A model generated the notes under the pieces. That model worked only from the letters and a program-made list of their open reading frames with translations. It did no database searches and was not told where the DNA came from. From Bacillota bacterium (GTDB lineage: Bacteria; Bacillota; Bacilli; Bacillales_A; Planococcaceae), in assembly GCA_023405135.1 (NCBI GenBank), contig JAEXYZ010000007.1:1-53967 (forward strand): a stretch of 53,967 nt of DNA. Direction: 5' to 3'. The translations under genes were made by a program, and so were the position numbers. Of the stretch, positions 32,487 to 41,089 are shown piece by piece; the first letter of the stretch is position 1, and each line of letters opens with the position of its first letter.

Positions 32487-33869
32487 ATGAGCCATCTGGA
32501 AAAATTAGATGCTTATTTCACTGAAAACCGTGAAAAACATTTAGAGGAGCTATTTGAATTCCTTCGCATCCCAAGCATTAGCTCTCTTTCAGAACATAAG
32601 GAAGATATTCAAACTGCGGCAAATTGGTTAGCAGACCGACTTCGTAATCTTAATATTGAAAATGTATCAATTGATCAAACTGCCGGTCACCCTGTTGTTT
32701 ATGGTGAATGGCTTCACGCTGAAGGAAAACCAACTATTCTTTTCTATGGTCATTATGATGTTCAACCAGTAGACCCACTCAACCTATGGGATTCTGAACC
32801 TTTCAAACCTGAAATACGGGACAATAAATTATTTGCTCGAGGCGCTTCAGATGATAAAGGACAAGTATTCATGCATTTAAAAATGATTGAAGCATTATTT
32901 GCAACTGAAGGCACACTTCCTGTAAACGTTAAATTCATTTATGAAGGAGAAGAAGAAATTGGCAGCCCTAATCTTCCAGCTTATGTTGAAGAAAATAAAG
33001 AAAAATTAGCAGCTGATTTTATTTTAATTTCTGATACGGGTCTCTATGCACCTGGAAAACCAGCAGTATGCTACGGTTTACGTGGACTAACTGGAGTTCA
33101 AATTGACGTGCGTGGTGCTAAAGGCGATCTTCATTCTGGTTTATATGGTGGCGGTGTACAAAACGCAATTCACGCCCTAGCTGAAATTCTTGCATCATTC
33201 CGCGATAAGCATGGAACCATTCAAGTAGAAGGTTTTTATGATAAAGTTCTCCCTTTATCAGATGAAGAACGTGAGGCTTATAAAGAATTAAATTTTGATG
33301 AAGAAGCATTAAAAGAGGAAATTGGTGTTAATGAATTATTTGGTGAGCAAGGCTACTCTTACTTAGAACGCACTTGGGCTCGTCCAACTCTAGAGGTAAA
33401 TGGTGTTTTTGGCGGCTTCTCTGGTGAAGGAATTAAAACAGTTCTTCCTGCTGAAGCAGGTGCGAAAATTACATGTCGTTTAGTACCTGACCAAGATCCA
33501 AACGAAATCGTAGCATTACTTAAAGCTCATATTGAAAAACATAAACCTAAAGGCGTTAACGTTACAATATCTGAATTTGACAAAGGTGCACCTTACTTAA
33601 CACCTTTTAATCACCCATTAATTCAAGCAGCAGGTCGTTCATATGAGCGCATCTATAATGTCCCTACTGCATTTACGCGTGGCGGTGGTTCTATACCGAT
33701 TGTAGCTGCATTTGATGAAATTTTAGCGTTACCAGTTGTTTTAATGGGATTCGGCTTAAACAGCGAAAACTTCCATGCACCAAATGAGCATTTCACTTTA
33801 GAAAACTTTGATAAAGGACTTCGTGTTCTTGGTGATTACTTGTATGAAGTTGCTGATTTAGAATTTTAA
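32487..33869 (+). CDS. M20-family metallodipeptidase
   Basis: The 460-residue cytoplasmic dipeptidase has all expected di-zinc ligands: His in FYGHYDVQP, bridging Asp in RGASDDKGQ, Glu pair in YEGEEEIGSPN (first Glu is the general base), Asp in LISDTGLY and the final His in NSENFHAPNE. The lid domain lies in between (residues about 205-350). Length and the RGLTGVQIDVRGAKGDLHSG block match the carnosinase/CNDP-like M20 dipeptidases. It would cleave a range of dipeptides for amino-acid recovery. GAGGG lies 8 bp before the ATG. A terminator follows. It is transcribed alone. Confidence 0.93.
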   Translation: MSHLEKLDAYFTENREKHLEELFEFLRIPSISSLSEHKEDIQTAANWLADRLRNLNIENVSIDQTAGHPVVYGEWLHAEGKPTILFYGHYDVQPVDPLNLWDSEPFKPEIRDNKLFARGASDDKGQVFMHLKMIEALFATEGTLPVNVKFIYEGEEEIGSPNLPAYVEENKEKLAADFILISDTGLYAPGKPAVCYGLRGLTGVQIDVRGAKGDLHSGLYGGGVQNAIHALAEILASFRDKHGTIQVEGFYDKVLPLSDEEREAYKELNFDEEALKEEIGVNELFGEQGYSYLERTWARPTLEVNGVFGGFSGEGIKTVLPAEAGAKITCRLVPDQDPNEIVALLKAHIEKHKPKGVNVTISEFDKGAPYLTPFNHPLIQAAGRSYERIYNVPTAFTRGGGSIPIVAAFDEILALPVVLMGFGLNSENFHAPNEHFTLENFDKGLRVLGDYLYEVADLEF

Positions 33870-33886
33870 TATTGATTCTTCCTACG

Positions 33887-33930
33887 ACTGTCCCAGAAGT
33901 ATGTATTACAAACTTCTAGGACAGTTTTCT
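33887..33930 (+). terminator. Intrinsic terminator of the dipeptidase gene
   Basis: ACTGTCCCAGAAGT pairs with ACTTCTAGGACAGT (one mismatch), followed by TTTCTTT. Confidence 0.85.
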
Positions 33931-34215
33931 TTATATGAAAATAACTACATCAGGCTTTAGTATCTGAAGCTCCGCTTTCGGTACAGATAAATTACCGACT
34001 ATCAGATTTGACTTTTATCGCAGACTGGAGGCGCAGCATTCCTTATGAAACTCCCCCTCTCAGCTTTGAGCTTTGATATTATCAATATTGACTAATACAT
34101 AACTACGGTGATTCCTACCCCCGCCGCAAAGAGAACATGCTCCTCTGTAGTCATCTCACAACATCACCATCTTCTCACCGCCCTCTAAAAGTAATTTTTT
34201 TGCGACACTTTTTTT
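33931..34215. other. Intergenic stretch, no supported gene
   Basis: It has patches of higher GC (CCCCCGCCGCAAAG, CACCGCCCTC). A 16-codon frame MKLPLSALSFDIINID (from about 34045) has GGAGG about 15 bp upstream but no family. I see no RNA gene. The text CTTCGG... and CGCAGCATTCCTTATGAAA loosely resembles the stretch near 30120-30210. Confidence 0.3.
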
Positions 34216-34262
34216 ACAAATATTTAATTTATATAACAAAAAGGAATTTCCTAAATATTTGT
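34216..34262. promoter_or_regulatory. 11-bp inverted repeat upstream of the small membrane protein gene
   Basis: ACAAATATTTA (34216-34226) is mirrored by TAAATATTTGT (34252-34262). A TATACT -10-like box follows. The arrangement suits a two-site operator or a looped site. The regulator is unknown. Confidence 0.4.
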
Positions 34263-34336
34263 AGAATTGGAATTATACTATTTTATATAGCTATAAATTA
34301 ATTGCTTAGTTAAAAGAAAGACAGGGGTGTTTTAAA

Positions 34337-34588
34337 TTGGAAAATAAATGGAGTCTTGTATTATTTGTTCAACCAGTTATCGGGTTATTGCTCATTTTAA
34401 TTGGATTGTATACGTTTATTGCTGGAAGTCCACATTTACTCCCTTGGGCCTTCATGTTAATGGGACCATTATTTACAATGATGTGCTTATATGAAAGAAA
34501 AAGAGAAAACAAGAATGCTAGTGTTTTTTATTTAACTTTAGCAGCTATATCTTTTTTGTTTGGTTTCTATTCATTTACAACGTTTTAA
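34337..34588 (+). CDS. Small membrane protein (three helices)
   Basis: An 83-residue protein with hydrophobic segments near residues 6-28, 34-50 and 62-80, and a basic loop ERKRENK. It starts at TTG behind AGGGGTG. The pattern resembles small YczI/DUF3953-type membrane proteins of Bacillus, but I am not certain of that family. No catalytic residues are evident and no function is assigned. Confidence 0.55.
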   Translation: MENKWSLVLFVQPVIGLLLILIGLYTFIAGSPHLLPWAFMLMGPLFTMMCLYERKRENKNASVFYLTLAAISFLFGFYSFTTF

Positions 34589-34837
34589 TTTTGGCTAAGA
34601 AGCATCCGTTAGAAAACTATGAGGTCACTGTAGACGACTTCATTCTAATTACAGAAGGCGAGATCTGGAAATTAGAATTTCTGGATAATCTCCTTCTACT
34701 TTTTCTCGTCACAGAAATTCCTTTGCTTGTTACTTAGGCGGCGCTTTCACAATACTCCTTATAAATGTCTAGTTCAAAATTATCTTAACGGAAGCCCCCT
34801 TTCACCACTTTCCATTACAAAAAAATTTCAACTGCAT

Positions 34838-34876
34838 AAAAAAATCACCGCGCTACTAATGGCACGGTGATTTTTT
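34838..34876. terminator. Bidirectional terminator
   Basis: AAAAAATCACCGCGC pairs with GCACGGTGATTTTTT around TACTAATG, with A and T runs on both sides. The nearest plus-strand gene ends 250 bp upstream. Confidence 0.8.
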
Positions 34877-34922
34877 AACTGACCTTTTAAAAAGCATTAT
34901 ATATAGGGGAGGTTATATATCT

Positions 34923-34973
34923 TGTCGAACAAGCTTTTACAAGGGTCTTTTGAGCTTACACTTTTACTATGAG
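34923..34973 (+). CDS. Possible 16-residue micropeptide
   Basis: TTG at 34923 is preceded by AGGGGAGG at about 8 bp spacing and encodes MSNKLLQGSFELTLLL before TGA. The ribosome site is strong for such an isolated place, and the frame follows a terminator at once. No family is recognised. It could be a leader peptide without its gene, since no gene follows before the IS relic, or chance. Confidence 0.2.
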
Positions 34974-35264
34974 CGATTTTTCATAAGAAGCAATTATTAT
35001 TGACTTCTTTATGATGTACCTAGTGTACCATCAATCAATTACTTATTGGCCCACATGACGGTAGATGTCACATTTTTATCACATTATCGTTCACAATTTC
35101 GAAATAAATTGTTATATAACAATGCCCCCCCACTTTACCAACCTATTCAAATTTATTAAAATTGTTAATTTAAAGCACTTTCACTAAAACAATACTACTT
35201 TATAAGGATTGTAAACTGATGTGCAACAGACTGGGAGATAAAATAATTTATAATAACTTTATAA

Positions 35265-36335
35265 CTTTCGAATTCAAGATTTAGCGAGTCTGTGATAATC
35301 TATAGGCGATGGTTTCAAGTGAGGCGACGTCTTTCAGACATTATAGGTAAGCCGTTTTTCTATGATATTTTAGATATGTAAAGTCCATTTAGAATACTTT
35401 TCCAGGTTTATCTTGTGGAAATTCCCGGTTTAATAAGTTTGATAATATCTTATGTTCTTGAGTAGCTTTTGCAATATTTTTATATAGATTTGCACGACCT
35501 ACCTTTGAAAAGAAATTACACTTGCGCATTAGACTTCGAATTTACTTGTGGTTCATCGGTATTTCTAGTTATTCGCATACTTCATATAAATTCCACAGTA
35601 GCCAATTTTCCCTTTGAATGCATCATAGATGCACTTTAATAGGAGATAATCTTCATAATCATTGTTCTCCCGAATTGCATGTTTCTTAGTACTTTAAGCA
35701 ATACATAATAACAACTCCGACTGCAACAGCACATAATTCAGAGACACTACTTGTAAGTTGGTATTTACGGATTACTTCATTGATGACTTCGTATTTTCAT
35801 ATGCAGCACTTGCGAGTAATCGCCTTCATTTTGAGTTCCTCCAACTTTTTTAGTAGTTCAATTCCAGCTTCTAACTAACGAATACGAGCTTCTGCTTTTT
35901 CTAGTTTTTCCAGCAGATAAGTCTTTAGTTGAAGGTCGCCAAGTACTTCCTTTTCCTCTGCGTTCTTCTAAAAACCCATTTTACCCATTTCGATTAAAAG
36001 TTCTTCTCTAACGGACTAAGAAATTCTTCGCTTTCAGAGACCTTCATTTCTAGACTGAATTTATTTTCTAAAATATTTGAGCTGATCCTTTACCTGATAA
36101 ATTTTCTTTCACTGCTTTAATTTTAAACTCAGGTGGTTTACTGAATCGAACGATCAGATACTTAAGCAACATTAGGATTAGATTCTAACAGTTGACGTTG
36201 GTGTTCGTTGAAAAAGATTTTACTCTTAAAATAACTCCCGTTCAGTTTAATTTGTTTTGGTATAACGGGCTTTTCAAATAGAAAAAACCCCGAATAGGGT
36301 ACTTTTTTAAAGTGACAACTATTCGGAGCTCAGTT
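35265..36335 (-). mobile_element. Degenerate IS3-family element (orfA and truncated orfB relic)
   Basis: The minus strand reads as a decayed IS3 transposase. OrfA-like text: NGSYFKSKIFFNEHQRQLLE, KPPEFKIKAVKENLSGKG, KLEKAEARI, IELLKKLEELKMK. OrfB-like text: VINEVIRKYQLTSSVSELCAV, ENNDYEDYLLLKCIYDAFKGKIGY, PMNHKKIRSLMRKCNFFS, VFxMDFTYLKYHRKTAYL (first catalytic Asp). The frames are broken by many stops and shifts, and the second half of orfB, with the remaining DDE residues, is missing. The 5' end near 36280-36335 has CCGAATAGTTG/GTACCCTATTCGG. It is an old dead copy with no transposition expected. Confidence 0.75.
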
Positions 36336-36368
36336 CACCTAAGTTACTTAGATGTGGCTTATAATTAT

Positions 36369-37037
36369 CTAAATTGATTTTTGATAAGCACTATTCATGA
36401 GTACTTTATTATAATTAATATCAATCTTATGATTGATTAACTTTAAATGATCCTTATTTAACAAAGATTGTTCTATTTTCTTCTCAAAACGAATTTTGTT
36501 AAGCTCACTAGGGAATAATAATCTATTTTCTTTTGTCATCATTCCAAGTTCATAGCATCTTTTAATAATATCTAAAACACTCGCACTTTTTAATATATCG
36601 CTTTTTCCTTCATCATAAGTAGACAGCTCAGTACGCATGTCCCAATTAGAAGCATAAAAATTTTCAAAACCAGATTCTGCATTTTTTTTGCTTACCACTT
36701 CACCTTTTTCAATCATGGAACAAAACTCATAAAAATGAATCGAGTAGCGGTTATCATCTGTTACATTATTAATGTCTACACCTTCGTTAGCTACATTACA
36801 AAATGCTAAAAACATAGGATCTAGTTTTTCAATGTACTCGTCCCATCGTGCAGCATCATCTGCATCGTAAGCAATACCATTAACAATGACGCTTTCAGTT
36901 GATTCTATTATTTCCCCTCTATCATTGGCTTCTGCTTCGTAAACATTATCCCACCTAGTCTTACTTTGATTTATAGACGTGCTATTTGTTGTACTTGAAG
37001 TATTTGTTACAATTGCAGTGTTAAGAGATTGTATCAT
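36369..37037 (-). CDS. Unrecognised cytoplasmic protein, partner of the upstream secreted protein
   Basis: 222 residues from ATG 37037, chosen because AGGAG lies 7 bp before it. The frame is open 17 codons upstream, but that part overlaps the preceding gene. No signal peptide or membrane segment is present. The N-terminus is Ser/Thr/Asn-rich (TNTSSTTNSTSINQSKTRW); then come acidic helices (YDADDAARWDEYIEKLDPMF) and a basic, Lys/Asn-rich C-terminus. I do not recognise a domain. It follows the secreted protein gene by 13 bp, so the two form an operon under the 22-bp palindrome. It is followed directly by the IS3 relic, so its natural downstream context may be lost. Confidence 0.6.
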   Translation of the reverse strand: MIQSLNTAIVTNTSSTTNSTSINQSKTRWDNVYEAEANDRGEIIESTESVIVNGIAYDADDAARWDEYIEKLDPMFLAFCNVANEGVDINNVTDDNRYSIHFYEFCSMIEKGEVVSKKNAESGFENFYASNWDMRTELSTYDEGKSDILKSASVLDIIKRCYELGMMTKENRLLFPSELNKIRFEKKIEQSLLNKDHLKLINHKIDINYNKVLMNSAYQKSI

Positions 37038-37050
37038 ATCTATTCTCCTA

Positions 37051-37509
37051 TTATTCTCTATCAAAAGATACTGTATTACCATTAACAATTTGACCTAGTT
37101 GATTGATGCCTTTAATTGTTATTGAATCATTAGGCAAATCACTAGATTCTACTTTAAAATAATATACAAATCCTGTTACAATTTTGTTTGAATCTACAAC
37201 TGGTGTAGTTTGATAATTAATAACTTTTTTATGACTTAGGTTCACATCATTGCTATACGCTAAATACGTTAAAGGATACCCTGTAAACAAAACTCTAATA
37301 TATATGGTATCTGTTGTTGTTACCGGAGTCTCTGCTTTTGATTGATTAACTCCGATAGTTTCCCACTTAGTACCATTCACGGAAAAACCTGTGATTCGGA
37401 CAGATGTTAGATCTGGAGCAGGTGCTGCAGATGCTTTTTCATTTCCTACTCCTATAAAAATACCAAATATTAACGAAAATGCAATAGCCATAGTTATTAA
37501 CTTTTTCAT
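37051..37509 (-). CDS. Secreted protein, weakly YolA/DUF4879-like
   Basis: A 152-residue exported protein. The signal peptide has MKK, a hydrophobic core (LITMAIAFSLIFGIFIGVG) and a cleavage site after KASAA (about residue 28). The mature part starts APAPDLTSVRITGFSVNGTKWETIG, then GYPLTYLAYSND, TTPVVDSNKIVTGFVYYFKVE. This order of elements resembles the secreted Bacillus YolA/DUF4879 family, but resemblance is weak. The mature domain has no Cys, is beta-rich by appearance and shows no catalytic motif. It is first gene of a two-gene operon with the unknown 222-residue protein. Confidence 0.6.
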   Translation of the reverse strand: MKKLITMAIAFSLIFGIFIGVGNEKASAAPAPDLTSVRITGFSVNGTKWETIGVNQSKAETPVTTTDTIYIRVLFTGYPLTYLAYSNDVNLSHKKVINYQTTPVVDSNKIVTGFVYYFKVESSDLPNDSITIKGINQLGQIVNGNTVSFDRE

Positions 37510-37543
37510 ATTGCTACCTCTAAGGTATATTTATTGAGCTAAG

Positions 37544-37565
37544 AATTATACGACGTCGTATAATT
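37544..37565. promoter_or_regulatory. 22-bp perfect palindrome over the -10 box of the secreted-protein operon
   Basis: The left half AATTATACGAC (37544-37554) is mirrored exactly by GTCGTATAATT. On the minus strand the right arm supplies TATAAT about 35 bp before the gene start, so a bound repressor would cover the -10 element. No regulator gene lies beside it. The GACGTC core is distinctive in this AT-rich region. Confidence 0.6.
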
Positions 37566-38025
37566 AATTATAATTTTTATATTGGTAAATTTCAATATAT
37601 TTTACGTATTTTACAAATTTTACATCTATATAGAATTTAACTTCTTAAGTAAACAAAACGAAAACAACTTGCATGTAATACCTATGCAAATTCTGTTAAT
37701 AAAAGGTCGATTTTAGAATATTTTATTTTAAAGGATGAAAAAGAAAAGGAAAATTAAAGATCTTAGTTGGGAAATTAATTTAATCGTCTTAGATCAGTTC
37801 GTTTCTTCTAAGAGTGTTGGGGTAAAATCTACTGAGATTAATTAGTAACTACAAGAAAAGAGAATTCTAAAAACTTCAGATTGCTTATATTAAGTATAGA
37901 AGAAACATGATTGTATCTATACATCTGAAAGTGCCTTTATCCATTCAGATCAAGAATTCTATTATACGAATATTACACTGAGGTAACTATTGAGATAACC
38001 GGTATCTCGGACAGTGGAATTTAAA
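37566..38025. other. Intergenic stretch, no firm gene
   Basis: AT-rich. A 36-codon plus-strand frame (37735-37845, MKKKRKIKDLSWEINLIVLD...) has AAAGG directly before the ATG, too close for a good ribosome site, and no recognised family. GAGATA-accgg-TATCTC near 37990-38008 is a short hairpin. Otherwise nothing is seen. Confidence 0.35.
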
Positions 38026-38064
38026 AAAAAGATGCCACCTGTAAAATACAGGCAGCATCTTTTT
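38026..38064 (-). terminator. Intrinsic terminator downstream of ctaB
   Basis: On the minus strand AAAGATGCTGCCTGTA pairs with TACAGGTGGCATCTTT around a TTT loop, followed by TTTTT. It lies 130 bp after the ctaB stop. A-rich flanks make it usable in both directions. Confidence 0.75.
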
Positions 38065-38194
38065 AAGTTGCTTAGAAACTTTTTGAAACAAATCATTTAT
38101 CATTATCTGTGTAACCGACAAAGCCATGTATGAACATAAAGATGAAATGCCCTAAAGTCCACTTAAAAACCTAGGATACTCATCTTCCTATTAA

Positions 38195-39076
38195 TTAAAA
38201 TATTAAACCAACCGATGCATAAATAATAACCGTTGCAAAAACTGCAGTCATATAAATTAGGGAATAAGCAAACATTTTATTTGCCCAAATTTTTTCATCC
38301 ATTTGGCGATAGCCTACGAAGCTAATCCACAACCAAATACCACCTAAAATAAGAGAAGATAACGTAAGTCCCCAGCTTAAAGGCAAGAATAAGAAGCTTG
38401 TAAACATTAAAAGAATCAAGTAAATGTTTGTTTGAATGTACGTTCTTCTCGCACTTTTTATAACTGGCAGCATTGGAATTTTTGCTGCTGCGTAATCATC
38501 TTTTTTGCGAATAGCAATTGCATAAAAGTGTGGCATTTGCCAAATAACCATAATGATGAAAAGCGCCCATGCAGCTGGATGCCAAATATTTGGTGCCACT
38601 GCTGCCCACCCAATTAAAGGAGGCATCGCACCTGAAATGCTACCTACTTCTGTATTCCAAATCGTTCTTCTTTTTGTCCATATTGTATAAGGAACCACAT
38701 AGAAGAACACTCCCAAAAAACCAAGAAACGCAGCAAGTGGTGTTGTTAATGCTAATATTGCAAGTCCTAAAAGAAGTAAAAGTATGCCGACAATCCATAT
38801 TGAACGTACACTTAACTCACCTGTTACTGTAGGTCGTGATTTTGTTCGTTTCATAATCGCATCGATATCACGATCATACAAATTATTAAAAGTCCCTGCT
38901 GCTCCAATAATGAATGCAGAACCAACAAAGGCATATAGTATACTTGGTATATGTTCAACAAAGCTTAGTTCATACGTATATAAAGCTAGCATAAGAGCCG
39001 CAATCATCGGAATTAAATTCGATTTAATAATTCCTGTTTTGACGGTCTTTGCCCATAAATTGATGTAGTTTCGCAT
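38195..39076 (-). CDS. ctaB: Protoheme IX farnesyltransferase (heme O synthase)
   Basis: A membrane UbiA-family prenyltransferase of about 293 residues with 8-9 helices that attaches farnesyl to heme B to make heme O for terminal oxidases. The first Asp-rich motif is NNLYDRDIDAIMKRTKSRPTVTG, the second region YAIAIRKKDDYAAAKIPMLPV, and WTKRRTIWNTEVGSISGAMPPLIGW is diagnostic. I start at 39076 (MRNYINLWAKTVKTG), 13 nt after GAGGAG. Upstream in-frame ATGs lack a ribosome site. The gene is alone here, without ctaA or oxidase genes, as is seen for second ctaB copies. Confidence 0.94.
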   Translation of the reverse strand: MRNYINLWAKTVKTGIIKSNLIPMIAALMLALYTYELSFVEHIPSILYAFVGSAFIIGAAGTFNNLYDRDIDAIMKRTKSRPTVTGELSVRSIWIVGILLLLLGLAILALTTPLAAFLGFLGVFFYVVPYTIWTKRRTIWNTEVGSISGAMPPLIGWAAVAPNIWHPAAWALFIIMVIWQMPHFYAIAIRKKDDYAAAKIPMLPVIKSARRTYIQTNIYLILLMFTSFLFLPLSWGLTLSSLILGGIWLWISFVGYRQMDEKIWANKMFAYSLIYMTAVFATVIIYASVGLIF

Positions 39077-39280
39077 AGTATGTCTAATTCTCCTCATTAT
39101 AAGGCTACCATTGGTAAGCACTATATCCTATCATACCACTGATATAGGAGATTCAACAATCGACTTAGCTTGTTTATTTTTAAAAATTTATAGGACTTTT
39201 TTCAATAAATTCGTAGTTTGGTCAAATTTATCAGCTTGCAATTTATTAACTGTTAAAAACAAGCTTTATTACTAATCTAT

Positions 39281-40819
39281 TTATCTCGAATTTGCTTCAT
39301 TGGCTGATAGTAAACCAATCGTTTTATTTTTCTTCCAAACACTATCCCAATATTTCAATGGAACAACAGTTTCTCCAACATACGGTGCTATTTCTACAGT
39401 AATCCCCGGCATTTTATAATTCATTATAAACCAATCTGTGGATGCACCAGATCCTGTTTCACCCGTTGGCGGCATAATGCGGTAGCCTGTCACATTATTT
39501 ATCATTTTAGCAACTGATAAATCACGTTTTAATGCCGTTGATTTTTGATAATTGTAGTAATAAAGGATTGAGCCTGAACTATGATATGAAATATAAGACT
39601 TGAATTTGTGCTTTGCCACAAAACTGCGTAACGCTTGTGATTCTGGCTCTGAAAAAGCTTTAGGTCCTTTATAATTTTTATAAGAAGGAGCTTTTGTAGA
39701 AGTTTTTTTCGCCCAACCACCATCAAAATTTCTATTTAAATCAACACCGCGAATATTGGCCTTCCACCGATTATAGTTCGTGCTTCCATTATTTAATTTT
39801 TTAGTTGCTATACTTGCATTTGCTTTTGATTGGACAAGGGTTACACCATCTGGATTCATCATCGGCACGAACCATATACTCACACGATCCAAAATTGTTT
39901 TAACATTCATTGAATTAAATTTTGTACCTTTTAAATAATGATATGTATACTCGTCAATCATTTCTAATAGCACATTCGTAGTCATGTGCTCCCTCGCATG
40001 CATTGACGCATCCATTAATATTTCTTTCGATCCATTCCCTACCTTTAAGGCATATAAAGTTCTACCTTCAACCGATGAACCAATCTTTTCTAATTTCGTA
40101 AATTCTGGGTACATATATGAAAATACTTTTAAATAATATTCCATTTCTTTATAACTAATATTCTTTTGTGGTACTACTTGATTCGTATGATGAAATTCTC
40201 GTAAATTAACATATACTCGTTTCCCGAATCGTTCAATTACACCACGGCCTCCGCTAACCATATGTAGCTTTACTTGTTCCCCTTTTGCAATGGTTCCCAG
40301 TACATTACCAGCTTTATCTTCAAATATTGCATCAGTTTCAGCAACTATATTTCGAGGAAAATTTCCTTTAATATGTGCTTCTAAATTTGGCTTTTCCTTT
40401 GTAGAAGTTAAAGCTGTTTTCGGGATATAAAAAGATTTGTTGCTTGCTGTAATAATAAAATAATTTGCTGTCACTCTAGTTGGGGATAAAATAACTCCCT
40501 CTTCTAAAGTTCCTACTTTTACAAAACCTTTGGAAGAGGATAAGTAATATGGTGTCGCTTGAATTACTTTTCCATTACCGCTTATGTATAAAGGAGTTGC
40601 TTCTTCTGGTGGTACTGTTTCTGCTGGAGTTTCTTGTTCTGCATCCTGTTGCTCTTCAGTAGTTATAACTATGGAAGTTTCAGGAGTTGTAGTTACCAAA
40701 TCTTCTGTACTTGGTTGCTCAATTTCATTGGCAGAAACTGCTGAAACTTGGAAAACAAGTGAAACTGCTAATAAAACTGTTAAATATCTCTTACGCTTGT
40801 TCAAAGTTGATAGCTCCAT
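39281..40819 (-). CDS. Secreted M14 zinc carboxypeptidase with an N-terminal SH3-like region
   Basis: A 512-residue exported protein. The signal peptide ends near SAVSA-NE (residue 30), followed by a Glu/Thr/Pro-rich linker to about 75 and SH3-like beta segments to about 205 (GKVIQATPYYLSSSKGFVKVG). The M14 catalytic domain then follows: zinc ligands His274 and Glu277 in ASMHAREHMT, Arg in GVDLNRNFDGGW, His413 in SYHSSGSILYY, and general base Glu476 in GITVEIAPY. All catalytic residues are present. It would trim C-terminal residues from peptides or wall peptides outside the cell, the latter suggested by the SH3-like region. It is transcribed alone. Confidence 0.93.
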   Translation of the reverse strand: MELSTLNKRKRYLTVLLAVSLVFQVSAVSANEIEQPSTEDLVTTTPETSIVITTEEQQDAEQETPAETVPPEEATPLYISGNGKVIQATPYYLSSSKGFVKVGTLEEGVILSPTRVTANYFIITASNKSFYIPKTALTSTKEKPNLEAHIKGNFPRNIVAETDAIFEDKAGNVLGTIAKGEQVKLHMVSGGRGVIERFGKRVYVNLREFHHTNQVVPQKNISYKEMEYYLKVFSYMYPEFTKLEKIGSSVEGRTLYALKVGNGSKEILMDASMHAREHMTTNVLLEMIDEYTYHYLKGTKFNSMNVKTILDRVSIWFVPMMNPDGVTLVQSKANASIATKKLNNGSTNYNRWKANIRGVDLNRNFDGGWAKKTSTKAPSYKNYKGPKAFSEPESQALRSFVAKHKFKSYISYHSSGSILYYYNYQKSTALKRDLSVAKMINNVTGYRIMPPTGETGSGASTDWFIMNYKMPGITVEIAPYVGETVVPLKYWDSVWKKNKTIGLLSANEANSR

Positions 40820-40986
40820 TTCTATATTAAATTATCAAAAAGTTACTATTATTATCATAACTAATACAATATTCATTTTACAAATTACAATTATATTAAG
40901 AATTTTAGTAAAAAAAGAAAGTACACTTCAACACGAAATATGTGAAGTGTACTTTAAATGGTACTTACTTTTTATATCGTTTCGGA

Positions 40987-41089
40987 AAATTCGCACTTAA
41001 CCTTCGAATAAACGCACATAAAATCTGGAAATTCGCACATAAAAATCAGAAAACCGCACATAAACCTTTATATTTCGCACATAAAGTTC
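40987..41089. repeat. Tandem array of five 21-bp units
   Basis: CGCACATAAA (first copy CGCACTTAAC) recurs at 40992, 41013, 41034, 41055 and 41076, exactly every 21 bp, with variable 11-bp spacers. The array ends at the stop codon of the AbrB-type transporter gene. In one plus frame it reads as AHK-containing heptads (NAHKIWK FAHKNQK TAHKPLY), but there is no start with a ribosome site. Confidence 0.85.

Larger units (their letters stand above)
34589..35264. other. Gene-poor stretch between the small membrane protein and the IS3 relic
   Basis: It holds a strong terminator (34838-34876) and one possible 16-codon frame (34923-34973). The rest is AT-rich with short inverted repeats, such as GATGTAC...GTACCATC near 35010-35030. 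The right part runs into sequence that still aligns loosely with the end of the decayed transposase. No gene is supported. Confidence 0.4.

Noticed and set aside
40987..41089. The 21-bp array as a CRISPR
   Set aside because: Repeats share only 10 bp and spacers are 11 bp, far shorter than in CRISPR arrays, and no cas genes are present.
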